Source: Puccinia triticina (Eukaryota > Basidiomycota > Pucciniomycetes > Pucciniales > Pucciniaceae). Taken from it: a stretch of 64,000 nucleotides of DNA. Of this stretch, positions 11,641-21,764 are shown in pieces; positions within the stretch are counted from its first letter, which is position 1, and each line of letters starts with the position of its first letter. The stretch lies in the NCBI RefSeq assembly GCF_026914185.1, contig NC_070564.1, forward strand, positions 186,001 through 250,000. The letters are read 5' to 3'. The translations under genes were made by a program, and so were the position numbers. The notes below the pieces were generated by a model. That model saw only the letters and a program-made list of their open reading frames with translations, was not told where the DNA came from and made no database searches.

Positions 11641-12368
11641 GAGATGGCCGGGTTTGGATATTGGGTATCCGTGGTCTCTTTTGTATTTTTTGTTTCTCCA
11701 TGTTTGGTGCTTTGCAATTTATCACTTGCAAATTTTTATATGGCTTGTAAATTTCACATTTTCTTTTGCCTGGTGAGAATTTTGCGACTGTTGTGAAGGT
11801 AAAAATACATCCCTTGTAAGTGAAGCCTTGTGAATTTGAAGTTTTTTGGCCCCACACGCTATTTTGGGGGGCTTATTTTTTACAAGGGATATCATTGTAA
11901 GAGAATCACTTGTGAAATTATATTTCATTCCGTTGGACAAAAATATTACAAGGTATCTTTTAAAATGCTTGTTTTACAATGGTGGAAAATATGGGAGGAG
12001 GTGTGGAAAATTATGAATGCCTCCCAGCTTGTGATAATTTCACAATGGATGCAATTTACAAGGCTTATGACTTGTAAAAGAAGGGTTGTAAAATTCTACC
12101 CCCCCTTTCTATACCGTGACCATCCTTTATTTCTACAACATGAATCTTACATTTGACACACTCATAGTTTGAGAGAATAGACAACCAGCCAGCTTCTTCA
12201 TCCTGAAATCTACCATATTAGGATCCAGAACCCCAGAATTGTCTTTCTCTCCTACAGTCTTTGTTGAGTTGTCTGTTAGTCTGCTACCATGATGTATCAC
12301 CACAGTATAGAGGGCTGTTGGATTGACCCATGAGCACTACCAACCAACCACCCAGCTGGCAGCCATAA

Positions 12369-12454
12369 GCGTCTGTAGCCTAGTTGGTAAAGGCAGCACT
12401 CTAGTATGTGTCTCAGCATAGCTGAGGTCGTGAGTTCGACTCTCACCAGACACA
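12369..12454 (+). tRNA. Class II tRNA-like sequence, possibly a pseudogene or SINE head
   Basis: Acceptor arms GCGTCTG/CAGACAC (one mismatch), D-arm GCCT-AGTTGGTAA-AGGC, a long variable arm CTCAGC-ATA-GCTGAG and a perfect T-arm GTGAG-TTCGACT-CTCAC are all present, so pol III A and B boxes are intact. The long variable arm is typical of tRNA-Leu or tRNA-Ser. The anticodon arm is abnormal: only four pairs (GCAC/GTGT) around an eight-base loop, so the anticodon is ambiguous (TAG or AGT). It may be a decayed tRNA or a tRNA-derived SINE. Confidence 0.6.
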
Positions 12455-12888
12455 TCTTCATTTTACAGTCTCTACAGTCTTGACCATAATAATTTCAACA
12501 GGGTCTGATTACTGATATTTCAGATTGGAAACACATGAAATTTTCTACTGGTAACATAAAGAGAATATCTCATTATAATGGGTACATTGTGTTTCTATCT
12601 CAAAAGTATGAAAAAATCCATAAGAAAGAGACAAGATTGTTTTCAATGAAATGGATTGAATATTTACAAATTCTGAGGCCATTGTGAGTTATTTCATAGT
12701 TCAACTACCCTCCTAACTATGCGGGTGCTAAACAATAGAATTGTAATTCATTTGAAGTGATTAATTTTATAAATATTGATGCATTTTTGGTTTCAAATGT
12801 TGCCGTAGGTGTAACCTCTTTGAAAAAACAAATATAGAAATTACACCTTCTGAATCCTAAATTTCTCATATCTTATCATCTATTTTGT

Positions 12889-13414
12889 TTATAATTTGAT
12901 GTCTAGTCCCATTGGCGCAGGAATACAGTTGCTATCAGCGTTTTTTTCTTTTTCTTTAATTTGGTCAAAAGGCTGAAGTTTTGCCAAGTTTTGAATATAA
13001 ATACAATTTGACAATTAGACTAAATACTCTAGTAATGAATATTTATTGGCTAGCTGGATAATTTGACTCACAATTTTGCAGCATAATGGGGTATTGATGT
13101 GCCCATCTCTACATCCAAAATTAGTATCCTTGCTTGGGTTCCCGGGCTTGCTTCCATCTTTAGGTGCAGAAATAGCATTTGAATATATGTTCAGATGATT
13201 TGATCAATTCAATTGTTTGAAACATGCCTTTCAAATTTAACTAACCTCCCACCAAATCACCCGTCTTATAATCCATCTTCATACATGCAGCCCGTGGGAA
13301 AAGTTTGAGATCATCACAGTGATACAATCTTGCTGAAGTATCAGAAACTAAACCTGCAATCAATGCGAGCACTAGGCAAGGAATTGAGAAGCGTCGGAAA
13401 ATATTTCTTATCAT
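12889..13414 (-). CDS. Small cysteine-rich secreted protein, candidate effector
   Basis: Exons 13246-13414, 13072-13157 and 12889-12972 join through two GT-AG introns (88 and 99 nt) in phase to give 112 residues. Residues 1-28 form a clear signal peptide: basic start (RNIFRR), hydrophobic core LVLALIAGLV, likely cleavage after DTSA. The 84-residue mature part has six cysteines (33, 44, 72, 82, 83, 101; spacing x10, x27, x9, adjacent pair, x17), consistent with three disulphides. No known domain is recognised. Each exon is under 60 codons, so simple ORF scans miss it. Size, secretion signal and cysteine content match the effector-like class of rust fungi; a host target cannot be inferred. A TATA box lies upstream. 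The gene has no stops or frame errors and its neighbours are transposons. Confidence 0.85.
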
Positions 13415-13550
13415 GGAAGCTTGAAGATGGAGTTAGAGCTAGGTTGATGCAAGCTTCACGGAGGAAGATGTAGACTTGGATTTTAAAAATGATTTTTTGG
13501 ATGGTTGTTTGACTGAGGGGCGGCATTGAGAAGCTTGAGAATGCGGGGGC

Positions 13551-13558
13551 TATTTATA
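13551..13558 (-). promoter_or_regulatory. TATA box for the small secreted protein gene
   Basis: TATAAATA on the minus strand, about 137 bp before the ATG at 13414, which would leave a 5' leader of roughly 100 nt. It is the only such motif close upstream. Confidence 0.55.
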
Positions 13559-13559
13559 A

Positions 13560-14512
13560 GCAATGCCTCCCATTTTGGGATAGCACTGTGGCCTATTGGG
13601 ATGAGGTCGCCAGTAAGTTTCGATTCCGGTTATTATGAAGCCTAGAAACGAGGCTTTTTTTGCTCTGACGGGCGATTGTGAGGTAACAACTTTATTCAGT
13701 AGCCATTCCGCTTGGCAACGCATCAATCAGTTGTACAAGTGTCCGGTGCCTGGTGCCCGGGTAGAGAAAAGTAACTCCCTTCGCAGGTCAGGATATCTAT
13801 GATACTTGGACCAATAGTATGATTATGACTGCGTGGATAGTCTGACGACCAGAGCCGGTGAGCAGGCATATAACAAACGCTGCCATCTCATTAATACGTC
13901 AAGGATAAGATCGTCGATTGCCTGGCAGCAGCGCGTTGTTAATCCAGAAAAATTTGAAAGATACTTTTTCCCCGGACTCGGTCCCCACAAGAAGCCTATA
14001 GATAGAGCAACCAGGACGAGAGAGGAGACGCCCGAGTCATACTGATTTACGGAAGCGTGATACCCGGTCCCTATTTACCGAAATAGGTGACCGATGTATA
14101 GACATCTTGTTATTGGGTAATCTGGAGACCGGTAGCACAAGTCTTTCGCCTACCGGGGGCACATGATCACATCCTGTCCTAACTTAACACAAGTCCCTTC
14201 CTTCCGAGGACGCGCGAAGCGCCTCCGAAGGAGGGACTTGAATATAATGTCCCAAATCTCGCGTGAGCGCAACCAGCCATTTGGCTGGGGAGGGCATTAC
14301 AACCTCAATATCCCCCACAACCACCCAGATTCATGTCACGCCTCCTAGACCATTGAAAAGCTGGCCTTTTTTTGGTATCTGTACAGCCCTCAAAAGCCCA
14401 CATACCCATAGCAGTTGGCAACTAGGGGGATGGATAAGTATGACAGCTTTGAGCAATCCGCCAAATTCAGGCCCAGATACAATCCCGGATAGATCCGGTC
14501 TTTAGTGCATGA
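13560..14512. other. No supported gene
   Basis: Mixed sequence with one 70-codon plus-strand frame (13833-14045) without features. A GTTTCGATTCC word near 13618 resembles a pol III B box but no full tRNA fold accompanies it. Confidence 0.45.
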
Positions 14513-15090
14513 ATAGTATAAGGGGTGAATTATTTTTACAAACTGTGTTTTACAATGCCCCCCCATTGTAAAGTGGGGGCATTGTAAAAATGTACAAAAC
14601 CTCTTATTTAATTAGTTTTACAATTTATGTTGTACCAACCACTCATTTTAAAGGAACATGTTGTAATGTAAATTTTGTAATTTTGCACCTAGGATGCGGT
14701 GGCCTGTAATTTTACAGTATGCCATGTCACAATGCATGTTACAATGCATGTAAATATGTACATAACTTACCAAACAATTAAGTTTACATCCCCTTCCCTC
14801 ACAATGCCTCCGAGTCACCAGTTAAACTTACTTTGGGAAGCTTATATCTCCCCAGACCTAACTAGGTTTTGACCCAACCACCATGCCACGGACATATAGG
14901 TTTCCCACAACCTCCCCATTCAGTTTTTTTGCCTGGGATATCGATTTTCACACACCTCCACCCATCCATCAAGCTTGAAAGCTTATTAGCCTTCCTAATT
15001 ACATACCCTGCCGTCCAAAGTTCTACTATTACCCAAGATAAGCAATAAGCTTAATTATCACATAGACCATATGCGCATATCCACATATTA

Positions 15091-18000
15091 ATGCCCCGCC
15101 AAAAGAAAATCACAGCATCCACCGGCATGCCACCCGGCATCCCTCTTTCAAACCCTCCTGGCCATCCTCCCACGCTATCACCCCCCCTCAGTATACCTCT
15201 CCCCGCCACAGTAAGCGCTCCCCCCACGACAGCAGATTCCAACTCTGGAGATACAAAAAATAGCCATCATCCTTGCCGACCTGATCTCAAAGACTCAAAC
15301 AGGGCGCCTGACGACCTGCCAAACTGGCAGATTCCTGCCGCCATGGACCGAGAATTTACAACCTACATTGATCACGGCTGCGTATTGGACCGCCAAGGGT
15401 ATCCACTTTACCCAAACGGATCCACGACTTTTGTCCGTTGCCCTGGCGACAAGTATCACAATTTTGGAGCAGTTGGGTTCTCCAAGAAGTCTAGCAACGG
15501 CACCAACTCCAACGAGTGGAAGACCATTCAAATTTACTGCTTGGTTGTGTTTTGGTGTGATCAAGAAGGTTGTGACTACAGTGGCCCACCTCCCACCGGT
15601 GTGGGAAAAATTGAAGAGTATCTCACCAAGTAAGTACATCAAGCCTTCTGTCCGCTTTTCTTTTCCAAAAATAAACTGATCAACTGAATATCCTCCTTAG
15701 TAATCCGGAATTCCCAGGGCTCGCAGGCCGTTGCCCAGGCAACGTTGTAACCGCTGCGCTTCAGAAAGCGCAGCGAAGCGGTTAGCGCAGCGTTTTTTGG
15801 CACCGCTGCGCTGCGCTGCAGTGTAGAGGTCAAACCGCTGCCGCTTCCGCTTTCCAAGATCCCGAGAAAACAATTGTATTTTAGCGCGCTGAAAAAAGCG
15901 GCCATGTAGTGGCCAACCGCTAAAATCAGCGGTAGCGCGTAAAACCGTTGATTTCAGCGGTAGCGCAGCGGCAATAAAGCGCTAATCTACACACACACTG
16001 GGGGAAAAAAAACTCGGGGAAAAAAACATTTAAACTACCAGTAATTATCAATAATCAAGATTTTTTTGTAGGTTTTTAGAGGGGACAGAGCTCAAGAACT
16101 CCTTTGCGACTGGCGACCTTAGTTCCCTCAAAGACAAGAGTGGTATCTCGGCCGCTGGGATGTGGTTCGTCGTCGGCTTCATCATCTGAGGCGATCGTAA
16201 GTATGGTATTGTTTTTCTTTGAATTTGCAGCACGGGGCCGTCCAGTGGCAGGAGCAGGGCTTTCAGGGACCAGCAAACGACGAGAATCCCCATGGGTGGA
16301 TACAAAACCTGGCCGAGTGCTTGGGGTACAAAGACGAGTGGACTCCCGGCGGGTTGGTTCCATTGCCGGCGGAGGTGTCAGGTGGTGTAGACGGTGGAAC
16401 GTCGTTGGATTCGGCGGGTATGGCAGATCGCTGAGACCCGACCATGATATCAACACGCAGTGACTTTGACGAGGTTAGCAAGCGGAGATGTCGAAGGGGT
16501 ATACTATAACCACTACTACTAGGTATGCCGGTATATGCGCCGCTCCCCAATTGGAAACTGCGCAGCTTCTGCTCCCGCAGCGTATAGCGGTGGGTGCAGC
16601 ATTTAGCGGTCAGGAAGCGCCCATGTAGGGGTTTTGCGCTGCGCTGCGCTATTTCGCAGCTTTAGCGCGCTTATTTCCGCTGCGCTAACGCTGCCGCCCC
16701 TCAGGATGAAGCAGTACCCCGCTAAATTTAGCGCTAGCGGAAGCGGTTTTTCAACCGCTTCCGCTAAATGCCCATGGGACGTAGCGGTGTGACCGCTGCG
16801 CTGCGCTAAATGGCCGCTTTTTCTAGCGCAGCGCAGCAGTTACAACGTTGGCCCAGGGAAGGTTATCTGGGACAGTTGTTTGGATACCCAGTGCAGATTT
16901 GATTACCACAAAAAAACCGGCTGGGGTCTCCTCCGTCACCGAGGTGTTCACAACCATCAATGGCCATCATCAAAAAAACCGGACCCACTAGCAAAGAAAG
17001 ACCTCACTGAAACCGTCATGAAAAATCCAAGGGTGAGTGCACTCCAGCTGAAGGTATGTCCCCCTTTTTCTTTATATTTGCTTTTATTTTGGCTTATGGA
17101 ATGTAAGGTGATCATGCTGACACATTATGATCACATTGTCCTGTAAGATTGGAAATGCAACCGGGCCCGGCCACCCAAGCAACAGTGTAGTGACTATTCA
17201 CAAATCTCTAGCTAACTCGGATTGACTGCGGCACCTTTGGCGTCAGATACTTCAGCAGATGGATCCCGGATCATCCAAGGATGGAGATGGAGGCGACCGG
17301 TTCATGGATGTCTTGTTTGAATGGCAACTGTTGAGTTGCTGCACATTACTGACCAGATCATTGATGTTCTACTTTTGCTAACATCAATGTTTGATCTTTC
17401 TGTCCACAGCAATGGCTTTGAGATCATATGAATATTGTGCAAGAGGGGTAACAAGCACTTTACGTTCCAGACTGACTGGATGTCTCAGCGCCTTCTTGAT
17501 TGTGGCGAAGCAGGTAACACCTTGTATTCTGGCGGTTTAATCTCCGATGTTACCTACCAATTCTTCAACTCAAGGTATCTGCTCACCACCTCAATGTATT
17601 GTGACAACATTGGCCAATGGATACCTGTCCAGCTGAGCTGGATCCAAGGGCTGAGCAAATCATACTATAAAGTCCACTTCTCCGTCCTTTTTCAACAGTT
17701 CCTGATCCCCTCACTCTTGCAACACAAGCGGGAGACCATGGCCCAAAGCATCGTCCATTTCTCCAAAGCCCAGCAGCGGGGTTTTGTGGCCGCTTACATG
17801 GAGTTATTTGGTGAAAGCGATCCCAACGAAGCATTGCAGAAACTCAAAGGCTGCCGCAAACACTTTTGGCAATCAATTACCCGGGTCAAGCAGAACCGTG
17901 CCGTCATCATGGCTGACGAACAAGTAAGCAATTTTATTGCTTACTTTTTCTCTTGTGATATCCGTACTGTTACTAAAATGTAGCGCATGTTATCCGCAGG

Positions 18001-20397
18001 CCCTGTTTGAATCAAAGTGCCGTGGGCTACTCCAGCCGTGTGAGGATGATGGCCCCACTCACAACAAGAAAGTAGACGAGATGCGGCGCCGATTCCCCAA
18101 GATCAAGGTGTGGCTTGACTGGTGGATGATGGCCAACGTCAAGGCCATGCTATTCCCTAGCCGCCGCAAGATGTTGGAGGATTGTCCTAATGGTGAAAAT
18201 GGGCTTCCGAGTTCAACTAATGCTCAGGAGAGCATGCACAGGGTCTACTACATGTTTAGGTACATTGGATTGTTTCCACATCCTTCCATTAAACTTCTGT
18301 CTCCCATTCTAACAGTATTATGATGTTAGTTCTGGCAAGAAGACTCTGAAGGCCGGATTTGCGGAGCTGTACGCCTTCGTCAACGCTCTTGAGATGGATC
18401 ATGCAATGATCCAACGGGGCTGCCCAATCCGTTATGGCACCAAGGCAAGGAACCAGGAGGATGTATCTCACTCGATTGGGTGGATCAAACCTACTAAGCG
18501 TCAACGGGCCAAATTAAACAACAGACGCGCTCCTGAAACAACCCAAGCTCCCCTGGACCATCCAAAGAAGCGACCCAAACTTTCAAAACATCAACCATTC
18601 CCCGCATACAACCTTCAAGTCCTATTTTGCATTGTTGCAGCCAAACCGGAAGAATCAATGCTGGTTGTTGGCTGCCCTGGACTCTTTATATGCGGTCTAC
18701 AGTCCGCTCTGGCTCCAATCGCCTGGGGGGAAAAAAACTGACATCTTCCTCTGTCTTGTCTCGCACTTCACCTCCCGGACAACCAACAAAATGATTCAGA
18801 ACAAAAACCTCAAATCAATACTCACCCAAGGTTCAAACAAACTGTTTGAAGCAGCACAGAACCTTCATCCTGAATCTTTCATCCCTGGCAAGTTCAGTTC
18901 CTGTGATTTCTTCATGGATATTGCCTTGAGCCCTCAATCAAACAGTTCAACAGTCCTCAACACCCTCTTTACCGTACAAGAAAGTCGCATGTTCACCTGT
19001 CCGCGGAAAATACACCAAAAACAAGCGGAACTCCCCCGCGGAGAGCGCCGATTAGGTTGTCTGAAGATCTCCAGGTCTATGTTTGAAGAGAACACAATCA
19101 GCTTTGCCAAAGCCGGTCTTCTGGTCATGCGGTGGGCCACTTCTGGACTTTCTGGAACCTTGGGTCTGCAATGTAAGGGTTGCAATGCCCTCGCAGGTAA
19201 TAAATCTTGTCCTAAAAAGAAAAGTGGCATCCTGCCTCCCAGTAACTACCTGGAAGAAGTCTTGAATATCTCTTTTGCTGATTCCAAATCACCCCCTCAC
19301 CTATACTTCCATATTGATGTGACCACAATCAGTGATGAAGATAAACGTCTCGAGTTCATGGGCCAAATGAACTGGCCTTTCAAGCTTATGGTCGCTGGTG
19401 AGGTCTACACTTTGATGTCGCGAGGATACTGGGGCGGTCATCACTACTGGGGCAAGGTATTGCGGAAGTTTTGTGGTGTCATCGGGGTTTGGCTGCATAA
19501 TGATTGGGTGAATGGCGGCTATGCTCAGATGGTTGACCCGGTCCCAGGGAGTATCAGCGGTGCACATCCACACACAAGCTGGCTAATATATTCCCAGGCC
19601 TGGACAGACAAGGAAGCCACATTTGTTGATGAAAGCATTCAAAGAATACAACAGGACAATCCCAAAATCACCGCCACCTTCCCATTTACCCACATGAAGA
19701 CCTTCTTGAACATATCCTACAACGGCGAAGTAACCGTGGACAGTTTGAATCCTCCATTGAGTCCCAAGAAGAAAATCATCAGAGCCACCTCTACCTTGGC
19801 AGTAAGATCTCCTCTGATGAATCCAACAGTGAGGATTCGAGTGTTTCCAGCTCTAAATCAAGTCTTCCCAATAATGAAGACACTTCTGGGCATGGTGCCA
19901 GCGACGAATCCAAGGATAATGGGGATGCCCCCAGCTCCGACGAGTGGCAACACGCAGATACACCAACATCTCCACGAAGCCGACCAATCAAGATCCGGCT
20001 TTGGCTGAACAAGACTCGGAAGACTCAGAAATCTCCGCCGTTACCAACAGGTCAAGCAGTGAAATCCCACCCTTCTGCACCAAAGAAGCTCAATACCAAC
20101 GCCATGCTTGCCGCCCGGCGGGGCCGCTACTCAAAGGTCCCTGCAGTAGATGCCAATACAAGCCTTAGTCATCCCAAAGAACCAATCAAGGTCCCGCGCA
20201 ATTATGCAACCGCTCCGCTTCTCCCCACCCAAGCGGTCACATCGGTGAAACGAGGTCGCCCAAGAAAGGAGTCAAGAAATGCCCCCCCCCCCAAACTTTC
20301 AGCAGGCTTCTTTAAACAGCTCGGAATGGGAGTGTATTACCGCCCGCTCGGCTGCCAGCTGGAGGTCTCATTGCCTTGCGGAAAATTCCAGGTATGA
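15091..20397 (+). pseudogene. MULE transposase with GCM/WRKY-like zinc finger and C-terminal ubiquitin-protease-like domain
   Basis: Order: P-rich N-terminus; Cys/His region (CDQEGCDYSG in exon 1; after the MITE CRFDYHKKTGWGLL and RHRGVHNHQWP), like the GCM1/WRKY fingers of MULEs; then the MULE core with SDVTYQFF (first Asp, about 17543), GCRKHFWQS (C..HF..Q, about 17847) and STNAQESMHR (Glu motif, about 18216). Where a second Asp is expected (VDFS.AQ in relatives) this copy reads VHFSKAQ. The C-terminal part has NQCWLLAALDSLYA (18650) and, 260 residues on, GGHHYWGKV (19436), the Cys and His boxes of a C19 ubiquitin-protease-like fold. A disordered S/E-rich tail has an AT-hook KRGRPRK (20247-20270). 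Defects: MITE inside exon 2, in-frame TGA near 17220, phase changes near 18600 and 19735. The frame of 18632-20008 is the longest intact part. Confidence 0.8.
15740..16850. mobile_element. 1.1-kb MITE inserted in the MULE transposase exon
   Basis: Termini CAACGTTGTAACCGCTGCGC and its inverse (one mismatch) are flanked by GCCCAGG on both sides (15733-15739, 16851-16857). Deleting the element and one GCCCAGG restores the reading frame (..RCPG / KVIWDSC..). Subterminal regions are packed with AGCGCAGCG / CGCTGCGCT words. A 126-codon frame on the minus strand inside it shows no known domain. It belongs with the 7-bp-TSD MITEs at 6114 and 31578. Confidence 0.9.
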
Positions 20398-21368
20398 ATT
20401 GGAGCATGACGGTCAATCCAACAATTTGCTCCTATTTCTCTTGAAGGAGAGTGCACCCCCTTCAACCTCTCATCACGCCACCCCGGCTCAGAAACCCCCC
20501 CTCACTGAGGAGGCCGCCACTGCTCAGAAAGCCGCCGCCACTTGAAGAGCCTTTGCTGCTTGGAAATCCGCCGGGTCCCACTAACACAAAGAAGGTAGGT
20601 CCCACTAGCAAGGGTAAGGTGGGTACGCAAAGATCTTTGCGTACTGGAAAGCTCTGATTTGCTCTTTTCAATGCTTGTTGTGTCCGGTCCGTTTCCCCTT
20701 CCGGCCTTTTCTGTCTTGTTTGCGCCTGGCTTGTTTTCACGCTTTTCCCTGGTATTTCCCTCTTTTGCCTGTGTTCTCCTCTCGCGCTTGTTCTCTCCTC
20801 ATGCTGTGCTTGCTTTGTGTTGGTTTTTTTTGAGGCTGGCCTTTTTTTCCAAGGCATTGCAAACATATACTTGATGGAATTGAATTGTATTTTTACAACT
20901 TGGTTTTTACAATGTGCCCGCTTCGTGAGCGGAATGATTTGGTAAAATTATTTTTTTTGCTTCTTTCTTGGAACTTTACAGTGCAATTTTTTACAATGGG
21001 TTGTGTTAGTAAGATTTAAGTTGCAATTATGTTTATGGGTCTCTCACAGGTGCAAATTTGCAATGTACCTTTTGCAAGTTCTTATTTTACAGTGCCTATT
21101 TTGCGGCCTGAAATTGTAAAATTATTTGTTTGACGCACATTATGTATTTTTACAACTCTTTGACTTTACAATGTACCTACATTGTAACAAAGAGTTTGTA
21201 AAAATAAACATCCCCATAGTATAAGGTATACATCAAAAGCCATAGACATAATTTTCTTGTTTATTCACCTTTGGCTTGCTCAAGTCTCTGCTGGCCAGCA
21301 CAATTCCGGTGCCACCCCATAGCCTATCATAACCTCAAACAGCAAATACTCAACTTCAAGCTAGATCA

Positions 21369-21761
21369 ATGGCCGGCCTACCACGTACCAGCGCAATTGA
21401 AGAATTACATGATGTAGACGAGCTATACAAGATGGATAACCATTCAAATATTCAACCACCACATACCAAAGCCGAAAAAATTCTGCACATCTGCAAAGAA
21501 CTCCAGAAGATGAAGATGACACCAAAGGTATTCATCACTAGTTTTCTTCGCTCCAATGATTCAGATATTGCCTTCCGACGACGATACTGGCGCACCGGTA
21601 CTGGGCTAGATGTTGTGTTTTTCACTCTGAATGAATACTCTACTCTTGTGCTAATTTTTGTATGTTTTAGTTTAATAATGGGTACCAAAAATGAAACTAT
21701 TCCCAATGTGCAACCAAAGATTGCTACCACCTATGGCCTCGCCACCAATCAGTTTTTTTAG
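21369..21761 (+). pseudogene. Fragment of a multicopy basidiomycete-type hypothetical protein
   Basis: The first half has the pattern ILHICKELQKMKMTPKVFI.SFL..ND.DIAFRRRYW, which I associate with a repeated hypothetical family of basidiomycete genomes whose function is unknown. After about 21600 the frame degenerates into hydrophobic residues without family similarity and no downstream exon was found. It is probably a truncated copy; assignment is from memory of the pattern only. Confidence 0.4.
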
Positions 21762-21764
21762 ATT

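Larger units (their letters stand above)
9462..12105. mobile_element. Pack-MULE-like element carrying a RAD6 fragment
   Basis: The terminal inverted repeats are about 47 bp. Both contain GAATTTTACAA near the end, then a CATAA-CCTTGT block in the same order (left 9462-9508, right about 12058-12105). The element is flanked by a 10-bp direct repeat TTTCTATACC (9452-9461 and 12106-12115). Long inverted repeats with a 9-11 bp duplication are characteristic of Mutator-like elements. No MULE transposase is present. Inside lie a Harbinger-derived insertion and a broken RAD6 gene fragment with introns, as in Pack-MULEs that capture genomic DNA. The ends resemble those of the complete MULE at 14522-21215 (GGGG start, TTTTACAA words). 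Confidence 0.8.
14522..21215 (+). mobile_element. Complete Mutator-like element (MULE) with 9-bp TSD
   Basis: The left end GGGGTGAATTATTTTTACAA and right end (complement GGGGATGTTTATTTTTACAA) are inverted repeats. Both are flanked by ATAGTATAA (14513-14521 and 21216-21224), an exact 9-bp duplication diagnostic of MULEs. Just inside each end are further TTTTACAATG / CATTGTAAA words forming hairpins. It carries a multi-exon transposase gene read left to right and a nested MITE at 15740-16850. Internal stops and frame errors make it non-autonomous now, but exact TSDs suggest insertion was not ancient. Confidence 0.92.

Noticed and set aside
13341..13526. 61-codon minus-strand ORF overlapping the small secreted gene
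   Set aside because: It is in another frame of exon 1 and upstream sequence, has no signal peptide, and lacks compatible splice sites.
15295..15642. 115-codon minus-strand ORF
   Set aside because: Shadow of the first exon of the MULE transposase on the plus strand.
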